A stretch of DNA of 64,000 nucleotides. Source: Ancylostoma caninum. Taxonomy: Eukaryota > Nematoda > Chromadorea > Rhabditida > Ancylostomatidae. Under the pieces are notes generated by a model. It did not search any database. It saw nothing but the letters and a program-made list of their open reading frames with translations, and had not been told where the DNA came from. This document shows, piece by piece, positions 23,801-33,597 of this stretch. Both the position numbers and the translations under genes were made by a program. Numbering within the stretch: position 1 is the stretch's first letter; the number at the start of each line of letters is the position of its first letter. The stretch covers positions 372,001-436,000 of the forward strand of contig JBAJFG010000560.1 of the NCBI GenBank assembly GCA_037903475.1, in the 5' to 3' direction.

Positions 23801-23989
23801 CTATCTTCTAACGTATTCATGCAACGCGGGATCAGCACGACTCTCACAAATTGGAGGATCCATTCTTTGACGTACTGATACTAACACTGAACTCTGTAGT
23901 CCGCCTATTCCTTATAACTTTCTGAAATGAGAGAATCCGCTTTTTAACTTCCCTGCTTCCTGCTCTTCTTTCCTGCTATGTGCGTCCCT
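23801..23989. other. Transition into minisatellite
   Basis: Non-coding sequence with early, poorly matching units of the array that follows. Confidence 0.3.
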
Positions 23990-25530
23990 TGTGCCCCACA
24001 CCCTAGAGGATCCCGTCCTTGTCGTCTCCACGTATCGCGGCATCCATGTAAGCGTCCATGTAGCGAGGGAGCACTATGACTCCCACACTTCAGAAGACCC
24101 GCCTCTTGATGACTCGGTGTGACGCGGGTTCCCTATGCCTCCCACACCTCAGAAGATCCGCCTCTTGACGACTCCCTGTAATGCGAATTCCCTGCGACTC
24201 CCACATTTAGAAGGCTCTCCTCTTGACGGCTTCGTATAAAGCGGGTTGCCTCCCAGACGGAAAATCCGCTCCTTATCGCCTCCAAGCATCGCGCTATCCT
24301 TATGACTCCCACACTTAAGAAGACTCGCGTCTTGACGACTTCTTGTAACGCGCATTCCCTCGTTACTCCCACACCGTAGAGGATCCGCCTCTCAATGAGT
24401 TCTTGTACCGCGGGCTCTCTAAGACTATCCTATCTCAGAGGATCCGCTATTTGTCATGTCCATGCAACATGGGTACCCTATGACTCCCACACCTCGGAGG
24501 ATTCGCCTCTTGACGAGCTCCTGTAACACGTATTCTCTGTGGCTCCCACACCGTAGGGGATCCGCCTCTCAATGAGTTCTTGTGCCGCGGGTTCCCAATG
24601 ACTATCCTATTTCAGGGAATCCGCTCCTTGTCGCCTCCAAGCATCGCGCTCTCCCTAATGATTCCCACACTTTGGAAGATCCGCCCCTTGACGACTTCGT
24701 GTGGTTACCTATGCCTACCACACCTCGGAGGTTTGGCCTCACGACGACTTCCTGTAACACGGGTTCGCTACTATTCCCGCACCTTAGATGATCCGCCCCT
24801 TGACGACTTCGTCTAAAGCGGGTTCCCTGTGCCTCCCGTACCTTAGAGGATCCGCTCCTTGTCGGCTCCAAGCATCGCGCTATCCCTCTGACTCCCACAC
24901 CTTGGTGGATCCGCCACTTGACGACTCTCTGTAATGCGGGTTCCCTACGACTCCCACACTTCAGAAGACCCGCCTCTTGATGACTTCGTGTAAAGCGGGG
25001 TCCCTATGCCTCCCACACCTTAAGGATCCACCTCTTGACAAATTTCTGAAACGCGCGTTCTCTACGACTATCCTATCTCAGGGGATCCGTTACTTGTTAT
25101 CTCCAAGTAGCATGAGTGCTCTACGACTCCCACACCTCAGAGAGTACGCCTCACGTCGACTTTCTTCAACACGGGTTCGCTATGACTCACACACCTTAGA
25201 TGATCTGCCTCTACATCACTTCGTATAACGTGGATTCCTTTTGCCTCCCACACCTCAGAAGATCCAGCTCCTACGACTTCGTGTGGCATGGGTCCCCAAT
25301 GACTCCCATATTTCAGAAGATGCGCCTATTGTCGTCTTCCTGTACCGCGGGTTCCCTACCTCTATCCTATCTCAGAGGATCCGCTACTTGGCGTCCCCAT
25401 GCGTCGCGGTTCCCCTACCACTTCCACAACTCAGGGGATCCGCCTTTTGACGACTTCCTGGAAGGCGGGTTCCCCACAATTCTCCCAAATCGGAGGATCT
25501 GCTCCTTGCTGTCTCGGTCCCTTACATCCC
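23990..25530 (+). repeat. ~59 bp minisatellite with higher-order structure
   Basis: About 25 degenerate units follow the pattern ACTCCCACAC..., GATCCGCCTCTTGACGAC, TTCNTGTAACGCGGGTTCCCT. A variant unit carries ACTATCCTATCTCAG and GCTNCTTGTC. The rare word CTCTCAATGAGTTCTTGT recurs at 24389 and 24566, 177 bp apart (three units). Open frames run through several phases but carry no recognisable protein repeat. Confidence 0.85.
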
Positions 25531-25689
25531 TAGTTTCGATACATGTATCTTTAATGTCGTACCCCATAAATAACAAATAATCTGCCTCCGTGATCTTGAC
25601 TACTCTAAAAAATCCATAATTAGAGTCTCCCACGGTTCCATGGAAAGACAGTTGCAGCAAGGTCCCATCCACTCCCTAGCATAGCTGGA

Positions 25690-27160
25690 ATACCCCGACG
25701 CAGAGGCTCCGCCCACCTTCACTTTCAGGCCGGATCCAGGGGAACCATCACGTTGAGAAGGGAGGAGGCGGGGCGAAGCCCTAAAAACTATAGCACTCCT
25801 CCGATTATTTTTCATCTCCATCTGTTTTAAACGTAAAACGGATAGGATTTTGATGCACCGTTGCATGAGGTGTGAAATGGTATATAACATGTTCACAAGT
25901 TTGTTTTTCGCGTGGGTCGATTTTCTGCCGAAGTACTGGAAAATGGAAAAGAAGGGTTCGGTTGGGAGGCCTGCACGAAGAAAAGGATGAGGATGGAAAA
26001 AAGTACGGTCCTACGCTTGTAGGTTAACGTTTGCTCTTTACGGCAGTATGGAGCAGAAGTCTCAAGATGACCTGCATCCCCCTGCCATTTTCGCCGAAGT
26101 TGGCAAACTTTTCGCTACATTGATTCTTGTCGCCCTGCCATCGGCTCTGGGAAGAAGCATTCACTGAAGCACTTTTGACTCCCATGGTGGCAAAATAGTG
26201 TGCAGAATGAGGAGAGTTTTCTTTGACAGGGGAGACGGCCCGTTATGCGGTCTCCCCCCTTTCAGAAATCGGGTTTCCCGCAACCAAATGTGAGATTATT
26301 ATGTACGAGTCGATGCTGAATGACGAACTGAGTACGCCTATAACCGTGCCGTTCCACGAAACTTCAGGAGAATCCTGAAAAGTAGCCCCAAATTTCGAAA
26401 ATTCGGAACTTTGACGAAAATGGCAGCGGGAAAGAGGCTCTTTCAGGTAACAGGTTGTATATTTTCTGGAAGCTCAGGTGATGGGCTATTGTGTGAGGAC
26501 CGTATCTTCTAGCCAAGCTGCTTCGCCTGAGCTCGGTAGGCGTGCAAACTTGGCATAACTTGAATTTTTTCCTGATTTAACGAGGAGCTATAGCCTCGGG
26601 AAGAGAACTTTTCTCGGCACTATTTATATGCGCACTAAGACTTCTTAAAGAGGAGAATCTCAAAAATGCTTCGGATCAGTGGATGCTTCTTCCTAGAGCC
26701 GATGGCAGGGCGACAAAAATCAATGTAGCGAAAAGTGCGTCAAATGGAAGGGAGATGCAGGTCATCTTGAGACTTCTGCTCCATACTGCCGTGAAGGGCA
26801 AACCTTAGCCTATAACCGTGGGACCGTACTTTTTTCCTTCCTCATCCTTTCGTCCGCGACGGCCTCCCAACCGAAAACTACTTTTCCATTTTCCAATACT
26901 TCGGCAGAAAATCGACCCACGCCAGGAACAAACTTGTGAACACATGTTGTATACCATTTCACATCTCATGCAATGGTGCATCAAAATTCTACATTCTGTC
27001 CGAAACGACGAGTCCGCCCATGATGCGGGGATCCAGAGGTGGCCACAGTGGCCGGTACTCCACGTCATCATCTCTAATCTGCGTACCAGGTTTCATCGTT
27101 ATCTTCACAATGATTTGGCTGTAACGTAGACGAAGCTAACAGCTTACGTCTCAGCCGCGC
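25690..27160. mobile_element. Non-autonomous element with ~330 bp inverted arms
   Basis: The left arm (about 25853-26178) and right arm (about 26660-26992) are complementary with some divergence; both contain the GACGGCCTCCC/GGGAGG region, a TTCGGCAGAAAATCGACCC stem and GCCGATGGCAGGGCGAC. The ~480 bp spacer matches the dispersed family at 1690-2830. Flanks differ beyond the arms. The LTR element has inserted 170 bp past the right arm. ACGACGAGTCCGCC near 27005-27020 is mirrored at 35504-35520, so before that insertion the inverted structure was larger. No gene is visible. Confidence 0.7.
27157..27160 (+). repeat. Left target-site duplication GCGC
   Basis: GCGC directly precedes the 5' LTR and is repeated directly after the 3' LTR at 35469-35472. 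Four to five bp duplications are usual for Ty3/gypsy integrases. Confidence 0.8.
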
Positions 27161-27473
27161 TGTTGTGTAGGCGGACCTATGTAGGGACCTATTGATCTGT
27201 GATCTGATCCGGAGGACCCGCGTGTATTTGAATCCGGGTCGTTGGCGGGACGACCCACTCTATATAAGTCTTCTTAGGTTCATTGTAGGGGTTGTTCGTC
27301 TGTATTGGCTGTTCGTCCGTTCGTCCTTCGTCGCTGTATTTCTGAATAAATTCTTTTTCCCCTCCCCTGTTTTGGTTGGCACGACACTCGTGTGGGTTCA
27401 CCGAGTACTTGTGTCTTTCTTCCTTTTCCTTTCAATAACCGGTTGGCCACGCTGAGACCATAAACCCAGTATA
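27161..27473 (+). repeat. 5' LTR
   Basis: Starts TGTTGTGTAGG and ends CCCAGTATA. The canonical 5' TG is present, but the 3' end is TA rather than CA. It contains TATATAAG at 27261-27268 and AATAAA at 27345-27350, so U3, R and U5 can be placed roughly. Confidence 0.95.
27260..27350 (+). promoter_or_regulatory. LTR promoter TATA box and poly(A) signal
   Basis: CTATATAAG at 27260-27268 is a good TATA box, so transcription would begin around 27290. AATAAA at 27345-27350 would act in the 3' LTR copy (35340-35345) to end the transcript. Confidence 0.7.
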
Positions 27474-27491
27474 TGGGGGCCGAGCCACACT
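27474..27491 (+). other. Candidate primer-binding site
   Basis: TGGGGGCCGAGCCACACT begins at the base after the 5' LTR. Starting with TGG fits pairing to a tRNA 3' CCA end. I could not assign the tRNA. Confidence 0.55.
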
Positions 27492-28007
27492 GGTTATAGA
27501 AGGAAGAGGAACAAACAGGAGGAACTACTTGGAATCCCTAGGGATCGGTAGTGAAAGTGGGGTAAGAGGAGAGAAGTGGCTGGATCCTCGAGAGGTCGCC
27601 ACTATCAGAGAGAAAGATAGAAGTGGTTAGTATCCACAAGGATCACCACTGCATCCAGCTGGGATCGTCTTCGTGGAGAGCTGAGTTGGTGACTTGTACC
27701 CATAGCGGTCGTCATCATCGATCGATCAGGTGATCAGGTGGCTGCAGTAGAGTAGCTATGGCGCCGCGGTATCGATCGAGAGTTCGTAACAGGGCAAGAG
27801 CCGCCTAGGTAATTGACTCAGCGTAGCGTGCGCTATCGATTGATCGATTGTTGAAGCACATCGACCCTAGGGCGCGCCGGGCATAGGATAGGGCGCCGTT
27901 ACGAGTGAATAAAGAGTGAGGAAAGAGAGCTGAGGATAGTGGTGAGGGAAAAAGCAATAGTACGGCTTGGTATTTCATCATTCTCATCTCCCACATCCTT
28001 TCATAAG

Positions 28008-28103
28008 GTATTGTCGCTCGTCACTCTCATATACCGTGGTGTGCTCGTGTCGCATTATTGTGTGTCGACGCGATTGATAGAAGCAATATTATTGATTTTG
28101 CAG
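28008..28103 (+). other. Candidate leader intron before gag
   Basis: ATAAG|GTATTG at 28008 is a donor-like sequence, and ATTGATTTTGCAG ending at 28103 is a strong nematode acceptor, one base before the gag ATG. Removing it would leave a shorter 5' leader. The same acceptor could instead receive a trans-spliced leader. Confidence 0.4.
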
Positions 28104-28104
28104 A

Positions 28105-31100
28105 ATGAGCACCGACGACTACACGGAAGAGATGCTGCTCCAGTCTCCAGAGAAATCAGCGGTCGCAGATGCAATGGAGACAGGCGAGAACGTGCAGCAA
28201 GAAGAACACATCGATTCAAAGGTGAGGTTGTTCGGACAGAGGAGTAAAGAACTTGTGAGAACAGCTAGCAGACACATATCAGCTATAGTAGTTGAGTGTG
28301 AGAAAGCCCTAGGAACGTCGTTCAGGACCACGGACCCAATCCGAAATGCGGTAATGGAGTCCGTGGAACGACAGGCAAAGGTTGCGAAGGAGGCAACAAA
28401 AGTTTTATGTGAGCAATTTGTAGAGGAATGTAAGGAGTGCCTGCAGAACCTCGAAGTAGGAAAGAGGGATGACATCGAAGAGGGTGTTATCGAGATCTTA
28501 AAGGTAGCTGGGCTGACACAAACCGAACAGTTGGAGACATGTCTTGACGAAAGGATGTCAGACAGGGAATCCCTGCAAGTGTTAGCTGATATGGTTGGGT
28601 GTCCTAGTAGTGATCTAGTAGACCATGTAAGACAATTAATAGAGAGAGCTAGTGAAAAAGAAAATGAAAATGAAAAACTAACAAAGCTGATTAAACAACA
28701 AGATGTGCAGATTCAGGAATTGGCGAGTTGCATCGAGAGGATGGGTCAGCAGGCGTCAAGTGCGAACGTTGGAGACAATGGTGAGTCCAGCATAGATTCT
28801 AATGGAAAATGGATAAGGTTTTCCAAAGCAGGTGTCAACCGACCACAATTAGATTCGCAACAATTACAGGTCAAATCGATCTCGGACGCCTCGAATCAAT
28901 CGACCCACACGTATTGCTCGCCATTGCAAAACGGAAGCTCCAGTTGGACAAAGGACGCGAGCGCACATTCGTGGGGCACAGGTACGATCTTGACTCAGTC
29001 CGGTGGTAGGAATGAGGAAGTGAGAGGAAGGAAGCACGAGTGCGATGATGTCCTACTAGAGTACATGAAAACAGCCGCGCTTCCGGTAATAGAACCCTTC
29101 CATGGCGGGGAGAATCAAAACTTCAAGAGATTTGTGAACTCGTTCTTGATACGATATCACAAGCCGCAATGGGACGATAGGAGCCTAGTGCAATTGTTCG
29201 AGAGCTTCCTCAGGAAGAGGGCTCTGGTCACGTTCGAAACCCTACCTAGGGAAGTAAAAGAGGGTAGTTTCGAAGAGATAGTCGCAGCGATGCAGGAAGC
29301 CTTGCAAGAAGATGGCAACTCAGCTAGGATTAAGGCGCTGCAACAACTGAGAAACTTGTCATTGCGGAGCGACCAATCGGTCGGCGAGTTCTGTGTCGTG
29401 CTTGAAAAGATAGCACACAGAGCGTTCCCCGACACACCAGCTGATGTGGTATCTTTGCAGAAAGCGGAGATACTATTCAGACAACTCGCTAGGTGGAACG
29501 GTAGCTACTCGCTGTCAGAAGCGATTGAGACAAGTAGAAGCGGTGAAGCATACGAGAATGTAAAAAGAGCTGCTCTTAGGTTAGAAAGAAATAGGAGGGC
29601 GGTAGCGGAGATGTCTCAGAGCACGGACCGTAAAATGACTCCCAGGCCCCAATCAAGTAGATCAGGGGATAGTCGGTTCGAACGGTTCAACAACATCAAT
29701 GGAGACAGAGGCAGGCCCTCAAATCATACTCAACCTAGCGGTACCGTAGAGGCGATGACGCACAACCGGCTTGGTAGAAGCAGTAGAGAGGTAACACAGT
29801 CTAGGCCACAGAATGCTACAACGGACAAAGGTGTAGTGGAATGCTACAGTTGTGGAAAACGCGGACATATGGCTAAGGATTGTCGGTTCAAGTCCGCACG
29901 GCAGCGAGAGGAGAGCACACGTCCTAGAGGAGGTAGCAATGAACGGCAGGCTGGGTCGTTTTCTGCGTTAGTAGATAAGCGGGTTGGAAGTGTATCCATG
30001 AGCAAGGAATTTCGTGAGACTCAAGGACTCTTCGGAAGCAAATCGCTAACCCCAATTACAGTGATGGATCGGGAGGTTACAGCGTTGCTTGACACCGGCT
30101 CCGAAGCTTCGATTGTTCCATTAGGTGTTTTCCGTGATGCAAGGGCTGATGGTGTCGATTTGGATGTCTACGTTCAACGGATTCCTAGGATCAAAGCAAT
30201 CGTGCGTGATGCATCTGGAGTAGTCATGGACTTTGTAGACACAATTCGCATGCCAGTGACGATACAAGGCGCTACGAAGTCTGTTGCATTTCATGTCAGC
30301 CAAGCGTTAGAAGGAGTCATCATCCTGGGAACTAATGCGCTTGAGTTGTTTGGGATTGAACTGGTGTTCCCAACTACAGGAACCAACGTAGCAGAAGAAG
30401 AGTCTCGAGTACAAGCACTGGTAAAAGATAGGGTTTTCGTGCCGCCAGGTATAACTAAGGTGGTAGAGCTGGAGGGAGAAGTCTCGCATGGAGACCACTG
30501 TCTATGGTCCACGCACCCATCGATAGGGCATGGCATTTGTCGAGTTGCTGAAGATAGAACAACGGTGGCTACGATCTCCAACTTTTCTGAAGAACCAGTA
30601 GTGCTCCGAAAGGGAGAAGTCGTGGGTGAATGGGATGAAGAGAGATGGACTCCACCAAATGCCCACGAGCTAGGAGCTGATATGCTGGAGCGAGCAGATG
30701 GACGCCTACAAGTCGACGAACACATGCGTATGGAAGAGTTACTGAAGGTGTTGGGCACACGATCGGAGATGACGTCTCAGCTAGAAGAGTTGATAGAGAG
30801 GTTCAAAGACGTTTTCGCTGTCAGAGACTCGGAATTGACCCAAACGAACCTGGTCGAACATAACATAGACACAGGTGACAGTCAGCCGATCAAGCAAAGG
30901 ACTCGACCGGTACCAATTGGTGCCAGGAAGGAGTTCAAGGAAATCATAAAAGGTTTACTGGAACGGGGAATCATACGGAAAAGTAAGTCAGAATGGGCGT
31001 CCCCAGTCGTCTTGGTAAGGAAGAAGGATGGTTCCTTGAGATTGTGTGTCGACTATCGTGCTCTCAACAAGGTAACCAAGCATGACTCGTACCCTCTTCC

Positions 31101-33381
31101 GACTATCGACACGGTGATCCAGAGTCTAGGGGGGAAGAAAGTTTTCTCTACCCTAGATATGGCTTCGGGCTACTGGCAGATTCGGTTGTCAGATACCGCT
31201 AAAGAGAAGAGCGCGTTCACAACAAGCGAAGGTCTCTTCGAGTTTGAAGTACTTCCCTTCGGCTTGTCGACTAGCCCCGCTGAATTCCAAAGGCTAATGG
31301 ATATGGTCCTCGGCGAAATAGGGGTTAAAGATAGCGAAGTCTTCGTGTATATAGATGATATTTTGATAGCAACAAAGACGATAGAACGTCATTATGAGGT
31401 GCTGCGTCTAGTGTTGACCGCATTGAGGAAAGCAAATCTGAAACTGAAACCACAGAAGTGTGAGTTCTTCAAGAAGGAGGTTTCGTTTCTCGGGCATAAA
31501 ATAAATGAAGAGGGCGTAACTACAGACCCGGATAAGGTATGCAAAATCCAACAATATCCTGCACCGCGAAATGTCAGTGATTTGAGAACCTTCTTAGGTA
31601 TGGCGTCTTACTACCGTAAGTTCATCCTAGGATTCTCAAAAATCGCGAAGCCACTGTACAATTTAACAAGCCCAAAAACGGAATGGAAGTGGACAGCAGT
31701 CGAAAGCAATGAATTTGAGAGCTTAAAAGAAGTCATGACCAAAGCTCCAGTCCTAGCTCAGCCAGACGTAGCCGCTGCAGCGAACGAGTCTAGGCCTTTT
31801 ATCATATACACGGACGCTTCAGGGGATGGTCTTGGAGCAGTTCTCTGCCAAGAAGGGGAGGATAAACTGTTGCACCCACTATACTTCGCCTCTAAAAGTC
31901 TGACGAAAGCCGAAAGAAACTACCATGTTACTGATCTTGAGGCGCTGGCAGTAATTTTCGCGCTGAAAAAGTTCCACTTTTTCATTTACGGGTTGAAAAC
32001 AGTGGTGAGAACTGACCATAAGGCACTAACAAGCTTGTTCAAACAAACAAATGTTTCGTCTAGAGTGTTACGTTGGGCTTTGGAAGTGCAAAAATATAAG
32101 CTGGAGATTCAATATGTGGCAGGGAAAGCGAACGCCGTAGCAGATAGTTTGTCTAGAGGCGCGGTAAGGAATGTAACCGAGGATGAAGCGGTGTGTGCGG
32201 AAAATGAGGCCATTGTAGGCCAGATAGACTCGCAGCAGTCGCAATGGTTAAGTGCCTTGAAAAGTGACCCTGACTACAAAGATCTAATTGCGCACCTGGA
32301 GAGTAATCACGAAAGCACTGAGGTGAAGTTGCCAAGATGTGCACGTAGATATAGCACCGCTGATTTCGTCATTGAGAACGGGAATTTGAAAATGATCACA
32401 GAAAATTCCGTGGTAAAAGTTGTCCCGAAACAACATCGGAAGGCAGTATTTGACGAAGCGCATGCAGGCGTTATGGCCGGACATTTAAGTGGACGTAAGT
32501 TGGTGCGTAAGCTGAAGAAGGTGGTGTTTTGGGAAGGTATGGAGAAAGACGTACTTAAATGGTCTAAGGCATGTAGGGAATGTTTTCTCACGCGAACACA
32601 CGAGCGCAATATACCTCCCTTGAAGCCAATCACCACGTCAAAGCCATTTGAGTTAGTTGGTATGGACATTGTGGAGCTAGGTTTGTCCGAGAGTGGTAAC
32701 CGGTATGCTCTCGTAGTAATCGACCACTTCACAAAATTCGTGGGAGCGTACCCAGTCCCAGATAAAACCGCAAGAACCATTGCCAGAACTCTGTTCGAGC
32801 GATGGATCTGTGAAGGTTGCCGTTGGCCGAAAGTTCTGCACTCAGACCAGGGTCCTGAGTTTGTCAATAATGTGATGTCAGAGGTATGCAGGATCTCTGG
32901 CATAAAACAGTCCACGACCAAGGGGTATAACCCGAGGGAAAACGGTATCACCGAGCGTGCAATAGGGACAACTACACGCATGCTGAAGAAGAAAACTGTG
33001 ATTCCAGCACAGTGGGATGTATTGTTACCAATGGTCGTCTTTGCATATAATTCAGCACCCCACGAAGCTACGGGAGACAGTCCATTTTACTTATTGCATG
33101 CGTTTGACCCAAATCAGCCATCTAATGAGATACCGCAGGATGAGTTATCGTGGAATCACATAGATTTTGACGACTACAAATATGAACTGCTAGCGGGAAT
33201 TCAACATATTCGTGAATGCACAAGGGAAATGAACGAAGAATATAGGACCCGCATGAAGCAAAGGTATGACACGCGTAATAAGGTGAAGCCAAACTCGCTA
33301 CCCAAGGTAGGAGACCGGGTATATGTTAAGCTGCCGGCTGAGAAAAGTACTTCCAAGCACCCCAAGTTGGTAGACAGTTGA
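28105..33381 (+). CDS. Gag-Pol polyprotein, Ty3/gypsy, ended by in-frame TGA
   Basis: A single frame of 1,758 codons from ATG 28105. Visible parts: a Glu/Lys-rich coiled-coil-like stretch (about residues 190-215), a retrotransposon gag core (about 330-470), a CCHC knuckle CYSCGKRGHMAKDC (580-593), protease LLDTGSEASIVP (Asp663), reverse transcriptase with YIDD at 1082-1085, RNase H with YTDASGDGLG (Asp1237), and integrase. Integrase has HHCC residues H1453, H1460, C1490 and C1493 and the triad D1521, D1581, E1617 (D-x35-E spacing). Gag and Pol are fused without a frameshift. TGA at 33379-33381 falls where family members normally have Trp just before the GPF motif; GPFRV follows in the same frame, which stays open to 33717. 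This is either a nonsense mutation, an assembly error or read-through. Confidence 0.95.
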   Translation: MSTDDYTEEMLLQSPEKSAVADAMETGENVQQEEHIDSKVRLFGQRSKELVRTASRHISAIVVECEKALGTSFRTTDPIRNAVMESVERQAKVAKEATKVLCEQFVEECKECLQNLEVGKRDDIEEGVIEILKVAGLTQTEQLETCLDERMSDRESLQVLADMVGCPSSDLVDHVRQLIERASEKENENEKLTKLIKQQDVQIQELASCIERMGQQASSANVGDNGESSIDSNGKWIRFSKAGVNRPQLDSQQLQVKSISDASNQSTHTYCSPLQNGSSSWTKDASAHSWGTGTILTQSGGRNEEVRGRKHECDDVLLEYMKTAALPVIEPFHGGENQNFKRFVNSFLIRYHKPQWDDRSLVQLFESFLRKRALVTFETLPREVKEGSFEEIVAAMQEALQEDGNSARIKALQQLRNLSLRSDQSVGEFCVVLEKIAHRAFPDTPADVVSLQKAEILFRQLARWNGSYSLSEAIETSRSGEAYENVKRAALRLERNRRAVAEMSQSTDRKMTPRPQSSRSGDSRFERFNNINGDRGRPSNHTQPSGTVEAMTHNRLGRSSREVTQSRPQNATTDKGVVECYSCGKRGHMAKDCRFKSARQREESTRPRGGSNERQAGSFSALVDKRVGSVSMSKEFRETQGLFGSKSLTPITVMDREVTALLDTGSEASIVPLGVFRDARADGVDLDVYVQRIPRIKAIVRDASGVVMDFVDTIRMPVTIQGATKSVAFHVSQALEGVIILGTNALELFGIELVFPTTGTNVAEEESRVQALVKDRVFVPPGITKVVELEGEVSHGDHCLWSTHPSIGHGICRVAEDRTTVATISNFSEEPVVLRKGEVVGEWDEERWTPPNAHELGADMLERADGRLQVDEHMRMEELLKVLGTRSEMTSQLEELIERFKDVFAVRDSELTQTNLVEHNIDTGDSQPIKQRTRPVPIGARKEFKEIIKGLLERGIIRKSKSEWASPVVLVRKKDGSLRLCVDYRALNKVTKHDSYPLPTIDTVIQSLGGKKVFSTLDMASGYWQIRLSDTAKEKSAFTTSEGLFEFEVLPFGLSTSPAEFQRLMDMVLGEIGVKDSEVFVYIDDILIATKTIERHYEVLRLVLTALRKANLKLKPQKCEFFKKEVSFLGHKINEEGVTTDPDKVCKIQQYPAPRNVSDLRTFLGMASYYRKFILGFSKIAKPLYNLTSPKTEWKWTAVESNEFESLKEVMTKAPVLAQPDVAAAANESRPFIIYTDASGDGLGAVLCQEGEDKLLHPLYFASKSLTKAERNYHVTDLEALAVIFALKKFHFFIYGLKTVVRTDHKALTSLFKQTNVSSRVLRWALEVQKYKLEIQYVAGKANAVADSLSRGAVRNVTEDEAVCAENEAIVGQIDSQQSQWLSALKSDPDYKDLIAHLESNHESTEVKLPRCARRYSTADFVIENGNLKMITENSVVKVVPKQHRKAVFDEAHAGVMAGHLSGRKLVRKLKKVVFWEGMEKDVLKWSKACRECFLTRTHERNIPPLKPITTSKPFELVGMDIVELGLSESGNRYALVVIDHFTKFVGAYPVPDKTARTIARTLFERWICEGCRWPKVLHSDQGPEFVNNVMSEVCRISGIKQSTTKGYNPRENGITERAIGTTTRMLKKKTVIPAQWDVLLPMVVFAYNSAPHEATGDSPFYLLHAFDPNQPSNEIPQDELSWNHIDFDDYKYELLAGIQHIRECTREMNEEYRTRMKQRYDTRNKVKPNSLPKVGDRVYVKLPAEKSTSKHPKLVDS

Positions 33382-33597
33382 AGCGGTCCATTTAGAGTCC
33401 TCGAAGTCAGTGAAAATTCCGCTCTATTAGCGAATATTGAGAAAAATGATGATCCAATACGCATTCAGCACGACATGCTAATAAAAGTTCCACATGAGAT
33501 TGATGATACCCCTATTAGGACTAAAACTAAGCGTGTGAAGAGAGGGAGAAAAAGTAATGAGGATCTTAAAGTGAAAACATTCTTTTCCAGGGCTACT
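33382..33597 (+). pseudogene. In-frame integrase C-terminal remainder after TGA
   Basis: The gag-pol frame continues past the stop with SGPFRVLEV, an IQHDMLIKVP segment and a basic tail (KRVKRGRKS). This is the expected GPF/Y module of a gypsy integrase. It is cut off from the main polyprotein by one codon only and overlaps the splice acceptor used for the next ORF. Confidence 0.8.
33578..33590 (+). promoter_or_regulatory. Splice acceptor ahead of the third ORF
   Basis: ACATTCTTTTCCAG ends at 33590 and is followed seven bases later by ATG 33598. The pyrimidine tract plus CAG is the nematode consensus. It would allow a spliced or trans-spliced subgenomic mRNA for the third ORF, as env-bearing gypsy elements make. 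Confidence 0.5.

Noticed and set aside
23990..25530. CRISPR-like array
   Set aside because: Units are contiguous and degenerate with no unique spacers, and the surrounding DNA is eukaryotic. It is a minisatellite.
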